Below, piece by piece: positions 1-13,038 of a DNA stretch of 64,000 nt (position 1 is its first letter; the number at the start of each line of letters is the position of its first letter). The DNA is taken from NCBI GenBank assembly GCA_021464245.1, contig JADCRB010000024.1:622181-686180 (forward strand). The letters are read 5' to 3'. The notes under the pieces were generated by a model. It searched no databases and was not told where the DNA came from. It saw only the letters and a list, made by a program, of their open reading frames with translations. The position numbers and the translations under genes are program-made. Source of the stretch: Carallia brachiata (Eukaryota; Streptophyta; Magnoliopsida; Malpighiales; Rhizophoraceae).

Positions 1-196
1 ATCTAAGAACGGACTGCGACAAAGAAAAAACAGCATTGACAGTTTACTTAGTAAATGAACAGTGCTACACATGAAGCACAGCAGCAGTTGTCTTTGAGTA
101 ATTCTTCCTTGACATCATTTTGTTCACTAATTATTGAAGATCATCTGCGTGTGACATGCTGAACTATTTTCTGTTACTTCCTGTCCTTGGATATAG

Positions 197-3100
197 AGAT
201 AATATGTGTTGAAGGCATACATGTCTGGCGCAATAGTTCTTCTGAGGTGAATGAAGAGTTATACAGGGGTTATCGCCGAGGAAATTCAGACGGGAAGATT
301 AATGAGATACTTGCAGGTTACCATTTCTGATTTTTATTTATTGCCTTGCTTGATCAAAGTAGTATTCTGCTGGGGAGTACAAATGTTTTCATCTTTCTGC
401 AGCCTACGATTTCTTAAACTCAAATGGGAGAAATCTCAATGTAAACATCTGGTACAATTCGACCTACAAGGATGACCGTGGCGGTTCAACTGACTTGCTC
501 AGGATTCTGCGCTCAGTAAATCTGGTATATCAATGAATTTATACATATAAAATTTCTATTTCAATCTCTCATATTCATCTTAGTTGCTAGGCTTTTAGGC
601 TTGACTCTTGGTATTCTTCGCACTGGACTTTTACCATGCTTAGGGTTCATGAATAATTTCAAATGTTGAAACTGGCCAACATTCTTGCCCAGCTCTGTTC
701 TTTACTAATTTTTCATAAATGCTCTTTGTTTAGTTTAGTTTTCATTAGATTATTCCTCTGGTGGATATTTTCGTTTTTTTTTTTTTTTTTTGAAAGTTGT
801 ATGTTCAGAGTATTCTCCACATTGCCCATATTCTGCGGATATCCTGGCCCCCTTTGATTACACTCTATAGTAATATGTCAAGCGTTTGCATTTTATCCAT
901 GCCCTTGTTAAAAACATGGTTAATTCTTTTCTGGTTTACTTGTTAACTTGTTTTGTTTTTTTCATTGTTTCATGAAAAACTTTATAGTTTATGGTTACAA
1001 TGTGCACAGGTGTCTAATGCTTACTTGGAGTTTTTGCGGGGGCCCGGTACAAAAATGCTTTTTCAATTTGTCAAAGGAATGCCAAAACCTGCTACTGAAA
1101 CGAGACTGGATATTGCATCTCTTCTTAGCACACTCTTCTTTACATGGGTTGTCCTACAACTATTCCCCGTAAGCACAAGAACGTTCTTCACCAGCATTCA
1201 TCCTATTTCTAGGTTGCATTTTGATGGAAATTTTGTTTGGTTTGTGAATTTTCCTTAAGTTGAAATAACTAGTTTTAGGGGCTGCATACCTGAAAGGCCA
1301 TTGTAGCAGAAGATTATGGCATTTGTTCATACCAAGTATCTAACAAAGAAATCAGCATGTTTGTCTACATGCTGATGATTGCTTCCTGGCACAGATGCTA
1401 ATTTGGCACTAGGTAGTATGTCATGGACTAATCAGGCAGTTACAATTTTCAATGAACAGTGACAATAACTTTACGAATGGATTATGGCTGGAAGGAACAA
1501 ATTGATTTGTATGAAGGTGTACCTGTTGGTATTGAAATATTATTAATAGATGCCTATGCTTGTCTTGCCTTCCAACAATGCCCACATATTTTTGGAAGTA
1601 AACTTAATGAGACACCCTTTTGGAAGTATCATAAAAAAATTTCATATCAAATTTGGCTTTCTAATATGGTTATTATGCCAAACTCTTTCAACTTTTGGAA
1701 CCACATCTGCTCATGGATTATAGTACTACACCCTTCTGACACCAAGTTAGAGATTGCATGCCTTTAGTGAAGCTACATAATTTCTATTGGGAATCTGATG
1801 AAGATGCTGTTCATATGAAGTCTTTTCTTATGTGTTTTGGTTCAGGTGGTGCTGACGTCTCTGGTTTATGAGAAACAACAAAAACTGAGGATCATGATGA
1901 AAATGCATGGGCTTGGAGATGGGCCCTATTGGATGATTTCTTATGCATATTTTCTTGCCATATCGTTGATGTACATGTTTGTTTTTGTGATATTCGGCTC
2001 TGTTATAGGTAGTACGATAATCATCAATTGTCTCTTCCTTGGTTTGCTATTTGTTTTTAGTTACTCACGCAGCTGAAGTGCAGGGTTGAAATTCTTCAAG
2101 CTGAATGACTACAGCATCCAATTCGTGTTTTACTTTATCTACATAAACCTCCAAATTTCAGTGGCTTTTCTGGCTGCTGCATTCTTTTCAAATGTTAAGA
2201 CTGCTACAGGTATGAAGGTTAATGTTTGTTTCATTGTTAGTAGATTTTTATTTCTATACAATAAGCTTTTTTTCTAGTTGGTAATGTTGAATCTTGATGG
2301 TTTCAGTTGTAGGCTATATATGTGTCTTTGCCACTGGGCTCTTAGGCGGCTTTCTTTTCCAGAATTTCCTGGAAGATCCATCATTCCCAAGTAAGTTGAA
2401 TGATATGCAAATTAAACTTATGCTCTGTCCTTTGTTTGCACCTCTTTGAGTCGTGGAATTGTTCTTTTAAACTGCTTCCTCTTGTTTGCTGAGCTAATAA
2501 TAAAGGCTTCCACCAGAAGGTGGCTCAATGTTCAAAACTCAGCACTCCGATTTTCCCTGAATCTAACATGTTAAAAGATTGGGCGAGGGTTCTGATTATC
2601 TATTTAAAAAGTTTTGTGGTTGCTGACCTTCACCGTCAGTTTGAAAATTTGGGATCAAGGCTTTGTTGTTGTTTTTTGTGGTTTGATTGACCTGAAGTTA
2701 TTAGCAGTGGCTTCTGCATACTTGTGCAGTCTATTCTGTGTTGCTTGACAAGCTTCCTTTTCTAGCAGTTGCTGAACCTGGTTGTCAGTTTGAAAATCTT
2801 TGACTGCATTTTGTATATTCTTGGGGTTATGTATTTCTGTGAGCTCTACTCATGATGGTACTTATTTCTGTACTTACAGGAAGTTGGATCATCGTACTGG
2901 AGATTTATCCTGGTTTTTCTCTATATCGTGGGTTATACGAGTTTGGACAGTATTCCTTCGTGGGGAATCTGCTGGGAACTCGTGGGATGCAGTGGGGAAA
3001 CTTGAATGATCCAGAAAATGGGATGAAGGATGTCTTGATCATTATGTTTGTGGAATGGTTGGTGGTGCTTTTTGTTGCATACTACTTGGACCAGGTTTTA

Positions 3101-5883
3101 TCATCTGGGAAAAGTCCTCTATTTTTCTTGAGAAACTTTAGGAAAGAAAGTCCATCATCTATACAGAAGCTTAGTTTGGAAAGGACGGGATCCAAAGTTT
3201 TTGTTGATATGGATAAACCTGATGTCACTCAGGAGGTAATGTTTCCTTATGGTCTAATTTTGATTCATCTTTTCTGTGCCTTAATTCATCTCTCTTGAAA
3301 AGCATGGCTAAATATGTGGGTTCAACCAATAAATGTTTGGGGAGTAATGCTTTTAGTTCTGTTCCACTAATCATTGCAGTGTTGTAGCTTTGGCAATATT
3401 CTCTGGATGTTAATTGCATGTGTTTCTAGAACTTGGCGGTTTGATCTTTTAAAAATCTCAGCTTCAATTATCCATTGTGAGTCATCCACTTGAAAATTTC
3501 ATCAAGTCCCTCGCTTTTTTGCCCCTGATGCAGAGGGAAAAAGTTGAGCAATTACTGCTGGCTCCAACAACGGGTCATGCAATCATCTGTGACAATCTTA
3601 AAAAGGTCTATCCAGGAAGGGATGGAAACCCTGAGAAATTTGCAGTTAAAGGATTATCGCTTGCTTTGCCTCAAGCAGAATGCTTTGGTATGCTTGGTCC
3701 TAATGGTGCAGGGAAGACCTCATTCATTAGTATGGTCAGTATATTAGTGCCCTTTTGACATTTGGCATTAAATATTACTTGTGAGATTATCAAGTTATTT
3801 ATGATTTAGAAAACATGATTACATAAATACTCATGACTTTATTCCATAAACCTTTCTTGCAAAAAGCAAAGTTACTTCAGTGGTTGCATTTCCATAAATA
3901 CTCGTGACTTTGTTCCACTGTTTAGATGATTGGGCTCACAAAGCCAACCTCGGGGACAGCATATGTTCAGGGCCTAGACCTAAGAACTCAAATGGATTGG
4001 ATTTATACCAGTATGGGCGTATGTCCACAGCATGAGTAAGCTAGACTTTCACTATGTATTGTTGTTTATTGAAGAATACAATTCCATCATCAACCTTAGT
4101 TGCCAACTTCTTTGTAACTGTTTTGCTTTTTGTGGAACTCTTAGCCTGCTCTGGGAAACATTAACTGGAAGGGAACATTTGCTATTTTATGGTAGACTCA
4201 AGAACCTAAAAGGTTCCACCTTGACAGCAGTAAGTCGTTATCTTTGATTTTTGATTTTCTATAGTGTTAGTCGTCTGATATCTTCAAGCAATTTCTGATT
4301 GTGGGAGGCTTTTCAAACGAGAAAATTTTCACACGCACCACTTGTTTCTGTTATTTCTTAATTTTAACGCCTAGATAGTGCTGTTGTCCTTATTAATGCA
4401 AGTTGTGTTTTTAGAATTATATGTACAGAAAAAGGTTAGATAAATTACATTAGGCCTCTAGCCCATCAAGGAATTTAATTTGGACTAAAATTTAGTACCA
4501 AATGGATTTACTGCTTATTGAAAGCTTGAATTTGCGTTGGAATGGATACTCCAGTGTGGTTAATGGAACGTGAACTTATTATTTAGTACACTTGTCTGTT
4601 CAGTGGGATTGATTTTGAGTTTCGTTTTTCTGGTCGCTCCTGTCTTTTTAGGCTGTGGAAGAATCTCTCAAGAGTGTTAACCTATTTAATGGTGGGGTTG
4701 CTGACAAACAAGCAGGGAAGTACAGTGGGGGCATGAAGAGGAGGCTAAGTGTTGCCATATCATTGATTGGGGATCCCAAAGTAATCTGCTATACATAGCT
4801 CTTCATGGAAACTCTAGTTATTTTCCCTCCAACTCTTTACGGCCCCTAATTATTGTGTTTTTGGAAGGTTGTTTATATGGATGAACCCAGCACTGGGTTA
4901 GATCCAGCATCAAGAAGTAACTTATGGACTGTTGTCAAGCGTGCAAAGCAAGATCGTGCAATTATTCTGACAAGTATGTTCTCCTCCTTCCTCTCCCCCC
5001 CCCCCTTCCCCCCCCCCCCCCCCCCCCCCCAAAAAAACCCAAAAAAAGAAAAACAAAAAAACATCTGTACATATGTGCACAACCAAACCAAGGATCTTTG
5101 AACTGATTTCTCTGGTGTACATGTTTTCAGCGCACTCAATGGAAGAGGCAGAGGCCCTTTGTGATCGATTAGGTATATTCGTTGACGGCAGCTTGCAATG
5201 CATAGGAAACCCCAAGGAGGTAACTTTATTTTCATAACATTCTATGAAATGTCCCAAAGTGGCAACTGAAAATGATTGGCATGACATTAATTGTGACATA
5301 AAAAGGTCATCTAACGTTAACCCCCAAATTGTACTCTTCGTTGCCATGCAACTTGTTCATTGCACGATTACTTACACACTATGTGTTCATTGGCCTTAAG
5401 TTTATTCCTTTTGATGTTCTTAATGTTTAGGGTCATTTGGGCAAATAATTGCATCCGCAATGTATCTGGCAGCTAAATTTCTTTTACGAACTAGTTGCAA
5501 ATCACACAAGCTGCCAAAGGCCTTTTCTGTTTGCTTTTGTCAAATTTCAAAAAGATTGCCTTTGCGTAACACTTTGTTATTTCCTCACTGCGTGACAGCT
5601 GAAGGCTAGATACGGGGGAACATATGTGTTTACAATGACTACACCGGTTGATCATGAGGAAGAGGTGGCGAACATGGTTCGACAATTGTCCCCTAGTGCA
5701 GAAAGGACATACCATACTTCCGGAACTCAGAAATTTGAGATCCCAAAAGATGAGGTCAGAATTGCAAACGTGTTTCACGCAGTTGAGGTTGCCAAAAACC
5801 GATTCCCAGTGTTTGCTTGGGGTCTGTCTGACACTACCTTGGAAGATGTTTTCATCAAGGTTGCCAATGCGGCAGCAGCATAG
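197..5883 (+). CDS. ABC transporter A family (ABCA, ATH-type half transporter), 5'-partial
   Basis: Fourteen exons can be joined in phase: about 197-316, 403-524, 1010-1168, 1846-2008, 2084-2209, 2307-2390, 2880-3235, 3534-3734, 3926-4035, 4145-4229, 4652-4780, 4868-4973, 5131-5219 and 5599-5883 (TAG). All introns are GT-AG. The first exons encode a soluble stretch (WRNSSSEVNEELYRGY, then NVNIWYNSTY), followed by the hydrophobic membrane domain of exons 3-7. The nucleotide-binding domain follows: Walker A GPNGAGKTS (near 3700), Q-loop region GVCPQHD across the 4035/4145 junction, signature YSGGMKRRLSVA (near 4730), Walker B VVYMDEPSTGLD (near 4880) and the switch histidine in THSMEEAE (5131). 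This order is that of a plant ABCA half transporter, a membrane ATPase of this family linked to lipid movement. The N-terminus and promoter lie left of the window. The exact start of the first listed exon (197 or 199) is uncertain. No frame break is seen. Which ABCA paralogue it is cannot be told. Confidence 0.93.
4995..5030 (+). repeat. C-homopolymer tract in ABCA intron
   Basis: Eleven C, then TT, then twenty-three C, followed by an A-rich stretch. It lies in the intron between the Walker B exon and the switch-histidine exon. Such a tract is length-unstable and sequencing-prone; as the G-rich complement it could fold into a quadruplex. Confidence 0.95.
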
Positions 5884-6886
5884 TCAATACTCAACATTGT
5901 TAGCAACATAGCCTATGTGCTCGTAATGCTTTAGTATTTTACATTCCATCTCCTCTGTTTACCTTTTTTTTTTTTTTCATTACATGTATTAATTGCGATA
6001 GGTTTTCTTTGCATACAGTTTAATTCTTTTTTTTCTTTAAATGCTTTCTAGAGAGATTTTTTTTTTTTTGTACATACGATCTCACAGAATCATTCAAGAA
6101 TTAAACAAAAGCGTTGAAATCTACTGTCATCTTCTTGTTGCAATTGTTTGGAATTGCATTGCTTGTGCGACTGGGATTGGTCTCCGCAAATGGGTCTGAT
6201 CAATCTTGAGATTTTTATAATTAGGAAATCATTCAGGAAACTATCCCTAAAGATTTGGCACGAAATGGCCAACTATGAACTGTTTTACGCGAGCCTTTCA
6301 GGTTATTTTAGGGGGAAAAAGGTTAAAAGAATAAAAAGAAAATTAACAAGCTATTTTAGAGAAGGATGGATGGGGACTAAAGAAGTTGATTTTTTTGTTT
6401 TTTTGTATTTACTTTTTCTCTTCAGGTGAGTAGAGGAAACAAATGAATAAGCTTCTTTTTTCTTTTTTGTTTTTCGCAATTTTTGATGTGCAGCAATAAC
6501 ACTACTTAAATTTAAATAAAATTCAAGATTTCAATTTTAAAGAATAGGTTGATACTCATTATTTAAATTTAAATTTTATTTTAAAAAAATAAATAAATAA
6601 TAAAATATTAATACTATTCTCGATACACCTGATCATGCTTTTTTTTTTTTTTTTTTCTTAATACACATATTGGATTATGTATCTTTTGGTACAACATATA
6701 TTGGATTATGTTAGTTAAACATCAAACATGAAGTTTTTGTTTGGTTCAACTTATTGATTCTCGTAATAATAAATGGTGATTTAAACCCATCACCAAAGGA
6801 GCCTGCCGCGTTTTGGGGATTTATAATTTGATTTAAACCCAACATCAAAAAAGTGGAAGGAGCAGACAACATACAATTGATATTGA
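5884..6886 (+). other. ABCA 3' UTR and spacer
   Basis: T-rich sequence after the ABCA stop codon, presumably holding its 3' UTR and polyadenylation region, then AT-rich spacer. Several poly-T runs are present. I see no coding signal. Confidence 0.5.
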
Positions 6887-6894
6887 TATAGAAC

Positions 6895-7531
6895 CATGGA
6901 ATTAAGAACCGGATTGGACCGGTCGGTTCAACCGAAAAAATCGGAAATCTGTCTTAGGCCCGGTCCGGTTCAATTCTAAAAATGGAATTCAGACCGAATC
7001 GAAAAAAATCGGTTAAAAACTGAAAAAATCAGTCAAAAACCGGAAAAATCGGGAAAACTGGGACCGGTTGAACCGGTTCAATTTAAACAAAAAAATTTTA
7101 AATTATAATTTAACCCAAAACTTTATCTAAATTATAATTAAAACTCTAATTTTAACTAAAAATTCTAATTTAGTCCTCAATTGATTAAAATTTTCAATTT
7201 AATCTTTAAATTTAAAAATTAATATTTAATCACTATTTATAAATATTATTTTATAAATTATATTTTGTTAAATATACTAATTTTAATATCTTTAATGTAT
7301 GTAAATATTAATATAATTCTTAAAATACACTTTATTTTAAATATTTATTATCATTCTTATATAATATAACATTTTATATAATTATATAAGTTATATAAAA
7401 ATTTAATTTTTATATATTTAATATTAAATACCGATTTTACCGGTTTAACCGCGGTTTTACTGGTCGAACCGATTGAACCTTGAATCTCTCAACTTTTCGG
7501 TTCAATGACCGGTTCAGTTCTGAGAACCTTG
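6895..7531. mobile_element. hAT-like MITE, copy 1 (CCGGTT-rich ends)
   Basis: A 637-bp non-coding element whose ends carry repeated CCGGTTCAACCGGT-type motifs around an AT-rich core. The left end starts CATGGAATTAAGAACCGG and the inverted right end reads CAAGGTTCTCAGAACTG, so the termini fit the hAT rule C/T-A-A/G-N-G only loosely on the left and well on the right. It is flanked by a perfect 8-bp duplication, TATAGAAC (6887-6894 and 7532-7539), which is the size made by hAT transposases. It has no ORF, so it is non-autonomous. Related to copies at 17062 and 38816 by end motifs, but a separate subfamily. Confidence 0.8.
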
Positions 7532-7843
7532 TATAGAACTAAAACTCAACGACAAAACCCTAAAAGAAGACTGCTTTTTTTTTTTTTTTAATGGTTAATT
7601 TTGGGTTTCAAGGCTTTTGCTTTAATTCCCAAATTATAAATTTTGGTATTTGAATCCTATTCGATGTCTGACACTCTCTTGTGGGAGATTTTTTATTCAG
7701 TTTAGCATTCATCTCTTCTTTAGCCCTCACAAACCCGCATACACAGACAGACTAGCGCTTTTTTTGTTGTTTTTTTTTTTTTTTTTCTTTCGGAACCAAG
7801 ACTCCCAGCGCTCAAGCCTCGTTTCCAATCTTTTCTTCGAAAG

Positions 7844-8083
7844 ATGTCGACAGAAGACTATGAAATCTGTAAACATCCAACCCCATTTGACAAGATTAAA
7901 GAAGAAGAAGAAGAAGATGATGAAGATGAAGATGAAGGTGATGATGATGTGTTATACTATGAGTTTCTTTCGCCCAAGTTCAAGCGACGTTCAGCATTGA
8001 AGGAAGAAGATGAAGAAGATAACTTGCTACGTAGATTCCAGAAGTTGGTCTATGACAAGAAGAAAGCTTCAGATCAGCCATAA
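7844..8083 (+). CDS. Small acidic protein, unknown function
   Basis: A 79-codon ORF beginning MSTEDYEICKHPTPFDKIKE, with an acidic run of Glu and Asp at about residues 21-37, a short hydrophobic patch (VLYYEFLSP), then a mixed charged tail ending KKASDQP. I do not recognise the family. It lies just upstream of a second Asp/Glu-coding stretch (8101-8205) and a degenerate RING-finger relic (9100-9308). The whole 7.8-9.3 kb block may therefore be remnants of one duplicated gene encoding an acidic RING protein. It could be a genuine small gene or a fragment; low-complexity acidic ORFs also arise by chance from GAA/GAT repeats. Confidence 0.35.
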   Translation: MSTEDYEICKHPTPFDKIKEEEEEDDEDEDEGDDDVLYYEFLSPKFKRRSALKEEDEEDNLLRRFQKLVYDKKKASDQP

Positions 8084-8171
8084 TTTGCTGGCTTAATAAA
8101 ATGACAATTCGTGAAGACCAAGATGATAAAGATGACGATGAGAAGTTGTATCCGCGATGGAAGATTTCTTC

Positions 8172-8442
8172 GAGAAAGAAATCCCACCAACAAGAGGTTT
8201 AGGAGAATACTTGTAAACCAACCAGTGGAAGGTTTAAATTTTTTCTAATCTCATTTATTTTTTTTTAAATGTTCAATAAAGTTTTTTATTAAAAAAAAAA
8301 TCAAAGAAAATCTTAATTAAAATGGTTTAACTATTTTGGTGAAAGGTGAATTTAATTTTAATATTATTATTAAATCTGACACTTTAGTTAAATGTAAAGT
8401 TTAAATAAATTAAGTCTATAGAGTTCGAATATAATTTCCATC
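8172..8442. repeat. Local duplication, copy A
   Basis: Shares with 8752-8939 the motifs GAAATCCCACCAA, TCAAAGAAAA, TTAAAATGGTTTA, a TTATTAAATC segment and GAATATAATTTCCATC in the same order. Copy A holds about 80 extra bp. The degree of divergence indicates an old duplication. Confidence 0.8.
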
Positions 8443-8751
8443 CGTGGTATTAAAGTCCACCGGTGCCTCAAGGTAACAAAGAGGTTATACTTGGCGAGAA
8501 AACAAAGATCCCATATATAAGGTCTAAGTAAACAATCAGTCAAATGAGTAGTTAAGAGATTGCACTTAGATAAAAAAAAAAGAGAAAAAAGAGGATCCAG
8601 ATTTTAGAACCACAATATCAATCTTGAGGCTAATTAACAATTGAAGGGGACCACAAATAAAAAAAAAGGTTAGGTTCAGATCAACTAAAGTTTAAGCAAG
8701 TGATAACTGGATTCAAGAAACTCCACTCTAATTATACACTGGGAGAGAGTG

Positions 8752-8939
8752 TCAGAGAAAGAAATCCCACCAAGAAAAGATTTAGGGCATTTAAATCAAA
8801 GAAAACACCAATTAAAATGGTTTAGGTTATTTTAGTGAAAAGTAAATCTAATATCGAGTTCGTTATTAAATCCAACACTCCAGTCCAATACAGAATGTAA
8901 GCAAGTAGAGTCCATGGAGCCGAATATAATTTCCATCAA
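8752..8939. repeat. Local duplication, copy B
   Basis: Second, shorter copy of the segment at 8172-8442, in direct orientation, immediately upstream of the acidic/RING relic. Confidence 0.8.
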
Positions 8940-9308
8940 GATTTCAAATCATCCACTGATGTTTATAATGATGGAAGTGACAAAGACGATAAAGATGGAG
9001 AAGATGATGATGATGGGGATGGTGATGACAATGATGAGGATGATGAAAGTGACGATGAAGATGGAGATGACGAGGATGAGGATGATTGGGTGTTAAACCT
9101 TGTACCCGCAAGTAAATCATCCGTCGAGGCATTGGAAAGAGTGAGAGTTGAAGGCTCTGCAAGGCACTGTACCATTTGTTTTGAGGAGACTTCAAGCGGG
9201 TCTGAGGCAACTCGAGTGCCTTGTTACCATACGTATGGTAGTCAGTGCATTTGTGATTGGCTTGAAATTAGCGGAGTGTGTCCCTTGCTAAGGCTTGAGA
9301 TTGCATAG
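8940..9308 (+). pseudogene. Degenerate RING-H2 (E3 ubiquitin ligase-like) relic
   Basis: An open frame runs without a usable upstream ATG through an Asp/Glu-rich stretch (about 8960-9085), then LVPASKSSVEALERV, then a RING-like segment to the stop at 9308. The segment keeps the first pair CTIC, the third ligand region PCYH, the Cys-Ile of the fourth, and the conserved W of the E2-binding face (CDWLEISGVCP). Two zinc positions are lost: the histidine expected five residues after PC is Gly, and the final CPLC cysteine is Leu (CPLLR). A first methionine exists only at 9090. Known plant RING-H2 proteins of this layout (LVPASKxxIExL just before the RING) are ubiquitin ligases. With two zinc ligands gone this copy probably cannot fold as a RING. 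I read it as a pseudogene, with loss of the start as further support. Confidence 0.6.
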
Positions 9309-10075
9309 ATGAACGGGATTCATATGGTTTTGAGAATGTTAATTAAATACAAGTTCATTGGTGGAAGTGTCATTATTATTCTTATGTTTAAAATATATTA
9401 AAATAATAATAATTATTAAATAATATATTACTAAAATCAAATCATTAAATATTCTAAAATTTATAATCATAAAAAAATTAAATCTTTTAATACTAATAAA
9501 CTAAAAAAAAATTAATAATTCTTTTTCTATAATTATAAATTTTGAGATACTCTATAATCTATCCACTTGTGACTTTAGGTAAGGGGTCCTTTCTCCCCAT
9601 GGTTCTGTCAGCACAATATGCTGGGGTTTTCGCTTCTTTCTTTTTAAATCCATCAAAAGATCGTACTTATGCACTCAGAAATCCAAGAGTCAGTGTTAAG
9701 TATCATGGCAAGTCATCTATCTCATTAGCAAACCAAGAACCTTATACATCCAGACCCAAGAACTAAAGATGCAATCTGTAATTTGTCATAGACATGATCA
9801 AATCGTAAAAGGTGCCCCAACGTGCGGGAACATACCCTTGTTTTCACAAAGAGACGCGTTCCACAATGAAGTAACTATGAGGTAACAGCCAAGCTACAAA
9901 TCTTAAAAAAATAATTAAAAAAGCCTACAAAATTATTCTAATGTAATGATCACAATTCAACCAAGAGCTTTCACACCTCAGACATACGCAACAGAGCGAA
10001 CAAAGACAGAATCAAGGAACAGATTTAAAGTTAGTTGAAACCAAGCCACTAAGAGACCAAAGCAAAAGCTCCATT
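9309..10075. other. Spacer and probable VPS29 3' UTR
   Basis: AT-rich sequence between the RING relic and the VPS29 stop codon. The part nearest 10075 is presumably the 3' UTR of the minus-strand gene. No other coding signal was seen. Confidence 0.4.
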
Positions 10076-13038
10076 TCAATGTGCAGGGTGAGTTGTTGCA
10101 GTTGTCTTCTTAAAATCAATTTTGTCGACTTTGACCTCCCCATCAATGAGTTCATAGACATAAACCACAACACGCAGGCCATCGATGTCCATGAGGACGA
10201 AACTAGGATTGACATCATAGTTAATGGCGCTGTATGCACCAGTGGCAGACCCAGGGTTTATAACGACACCTCCCTCATGTTTGTAAGCTGTGAACTGATG
10301 TGTATGGCCGGTGACAAGTATGTCCACATCCAGCTGCCTCTGGAGCATTGCTAGCGAATCCAAGTCTCCCCATGGAATAACCTTCAAAACATGAAGACAC
10401 ATTGAGACTAATCACTACTGCAAGAAATATAGCAATGAAAACAATATGCGTGACAAGCAAATCATTGCCTTGTCTACAGAAAGTTAACAAATATAGGAAA
10501 TAAGCAGCGAGAACAGTTTTCTGAGAAGTAGAGAAAGAGGGAAGCAACTAAAATAACGATATTCCAAGTGGGCTTTGGCCTTTTATGAAACAAGCCACAG
10601 CAGTGGATGTGCGGTATTGAAAAGAAGTGAAAGAAAAGGGGGAAATATGACAACGGAAAACAATGCCATTTGCGTGTCAAATTTAATGAAGATATTATTA
10701 GTCACCATGCATTCTGGAATCTGGATGACAAAATGTGCCCACGGTGGCAAAATCTCTGCCAACCCACTCCAACTGTACACAATATTTGCAACTAACCCCA
10801 CAGATGTCAGAAAAGACGGATTTTTCATGGTAAACAGAAAATGAGGGAAGTAAAGCTTAAACAATAATAATATTAAAAAGGAAACCAACCTGATGACCAT
10901 GGCATAGTCCCAACTTGAATTGCCCAATAGTTAGTGTTTTGGTCTCCGGATATCGTGTCTCTTCATCATATTCACCTCGAGTAATATGCAAGTCAGGACA
11001 AATGGTCTTCAAGTAATCATGAACTTCCTGCACAAATTTATTGGAAGATTTCTTTTCAGTGCAATATTTCTCAGTCATTTAATCAGAAATTTACCAAAAT
11101 ATTCATTGCTATGGATTAGCTAGTGTCTTTAAGGACGGTAATATAACATGAAACTGTAAGTGATGTGTTCTATGCAATCAATCAAATCATACAAATATTG
11201 CTTCAACACAAGATAGGTCATCGAAAGGAGCTTATTCTAGTTTTTCTTAGACCCATTCTCAAGTAGATTTAATCCTATTGCTCAGTTATTCCCATCCTAG
11301 CATTAAAACACCAACGAGTCAGAAAATTCACGTCCTCAGTGGGGCGAGGGAGAAAAAAGAAGTAGGGGGGGCAAAGGAAAGGATAACAAAGGCGGTGGCA
11401 TATATGTGGTGAGCCTATCAAATGCACAGAGGGATAGGCATTTGCATTTGTCAACTTTGAATGAACATAGTTCTACACTGCTGGCCTACTTTTATTTAGA
11501 AACAAACGAAGAAGTTTTGACAGCAATCCCATGAAGCCTAACTACTTCGCCAATTATCATGTAAGCCAGCTAAAACACTAAACTAGCAAATTGGCTGATA
11601 ACAACAATCTTCCCAGTTTTACATAGGCAAAAGGAGATGAGATTTGCATAATAGGGGCTAGGAACAATGACTTTTGATATGCAACAGGCACCAACACTGG
11701 CAAGTTTGTCCCCTGATGCAAGAACATTCACTTAAAAGTTTACAGAAAAATTCACTACCAACACATAAAAAACATTCCAGCTGAATTTTCCTTAAACAAG
11801 AGAATACAAATATAATCAGATCAATGATGATTCAATATTGATGAAAAATGGAAGATGAGAATAAAGGCAGAAACTACCAAAAAAAAAAAGCCATCATCGA
11901 AGTATAAAATGATGCAAGTTATGTGACTCGATAGAAGTGAGGATTGGAAAATAGTTCAAAATTCAGGCGGCTTTGCAATTTGATACCAGATTGGTATGCG
12001 TGGTAAGCAGTCATTTTGACAGTGAAGTCTCAGATGCCTAAAACTTGAACAATTGAAATCCACTGCCAAAAACAGCGATAACTAAAAAGCATTACTATAC
12101 ATAGTCCGAGAGAAACCAGTTTCCTCAGAAGGCATAGGATGGTTGAACATCCAGTACTTCTGCAAATTAACTCATTCATTTAGTTCAACTAAATCAAGGC
12201 TGCTTATCTGATGCTAAACTGGAATGTATCTAAATTGATCATAAACAGAACATGCCTATCAATGCACAAAAATATCGACGACGACAACAACAAAGCCTTA
12301 ACACTAAGTTTAATTGGAGGTAGTTACACGAATCTCATCTCGTCATTACATTATATGGTGAGGAAAATTCCTATCAAAGCGCCAGCTCATTATATCAAAC
12401 TCCATTTGACCAACACCACACAATCCCTAACAATTTATAAGAGGATCATCAGGACTGGGCAGAGAACTTTAAAATTGAAAAACTAACCCAAAAGTAAACA
12501 AATAACTAATCATCTCGGTTTGACTACATAAATATTCCAGACCCCAAACAGATCAAGAACTGAATTTTACCAAGCCTAGGCCCAGTTGACTGTTGGGAAT
12601 TGCCAAACGACGCGTTCCATCAACAGAGAAACATACAGCAAATTCTTAATCTCAAATTTAATTGAAGTCGGCTACACGAATCTTTCCATCGACAGAAAGA
12701 GCTGAAAAACCCAAAATAAAAAAGAAAAAGAAAAAGAAAAAGAAAAAGTAAAACCCAAATGAAATTTGCCCTATTTTCCCACAAGTTTCCATATCAAAGA
12801 CTCTCAAATGGCAATCAAAAGAAAGAGAAAAAACAAAATTGATCCACCAAAACGCAAACTAGAAAGAAAAGAAGAAAACCCAGTAAATATTAATAGAAAG
12901 AAATACTCTGATGCAGAGATTGCCAGTGCAAATGATGTGCTGGATCTTGCCAGGAACAAGCATGGACTTGAACTTTGCAGGCAGATCAGGAGCTCTATGG
13001 GGCACATGCAAATCCCCTAGTGCTAACACCAGCACCAT
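10076..13038 (-). CDS. VPS29: Vacuolar protein sorting-associated protein 29 (retromer subunit)
   Basis: Three minus-strand exons join in phase: 12907-13038 (start [16 protein letters not shown]), 10890-11027 ([14 protein letters not shown] to CHGHQ) and 10076-10381 ([10 protein letters not shown] to the stop). The product is 191 residues, the usual length of plant VPS29. It has the metallophosphoesterase-like fold signatures GDLH near residue 8, GNL near 40, HGHQ near 88 and GHTHQ near 120. In retromer VPS29 acts as a scaffold that binds VPS35, not as a proven enzyme, and helps recycle vacuolar sorting receptors from endosomes. Intron 1 is long (1.9 kb, 11028-12906); intron 2 is about 0.5 kb. 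The start is fixed by the conserved N-terminal strand. No lesions are seen, so the gene appears functional. Confidence 0.96.
12720..12750. repeat. Purine microsatellite (AAAAAG)n in VPS29 intron 1
   Basis: Tandem AAAAAG-type hexamers about 150 bp from the exon 1 donor. On the transcribed strand it is a pyrimidine tract. Confidence 0.85.

Noticed and set aside
4873..5347. Minus-strand ORFs across the ABCA intron
   Set aside because: They are shadows of the ABCA exon and the C-homopolymer (poly-Gly).
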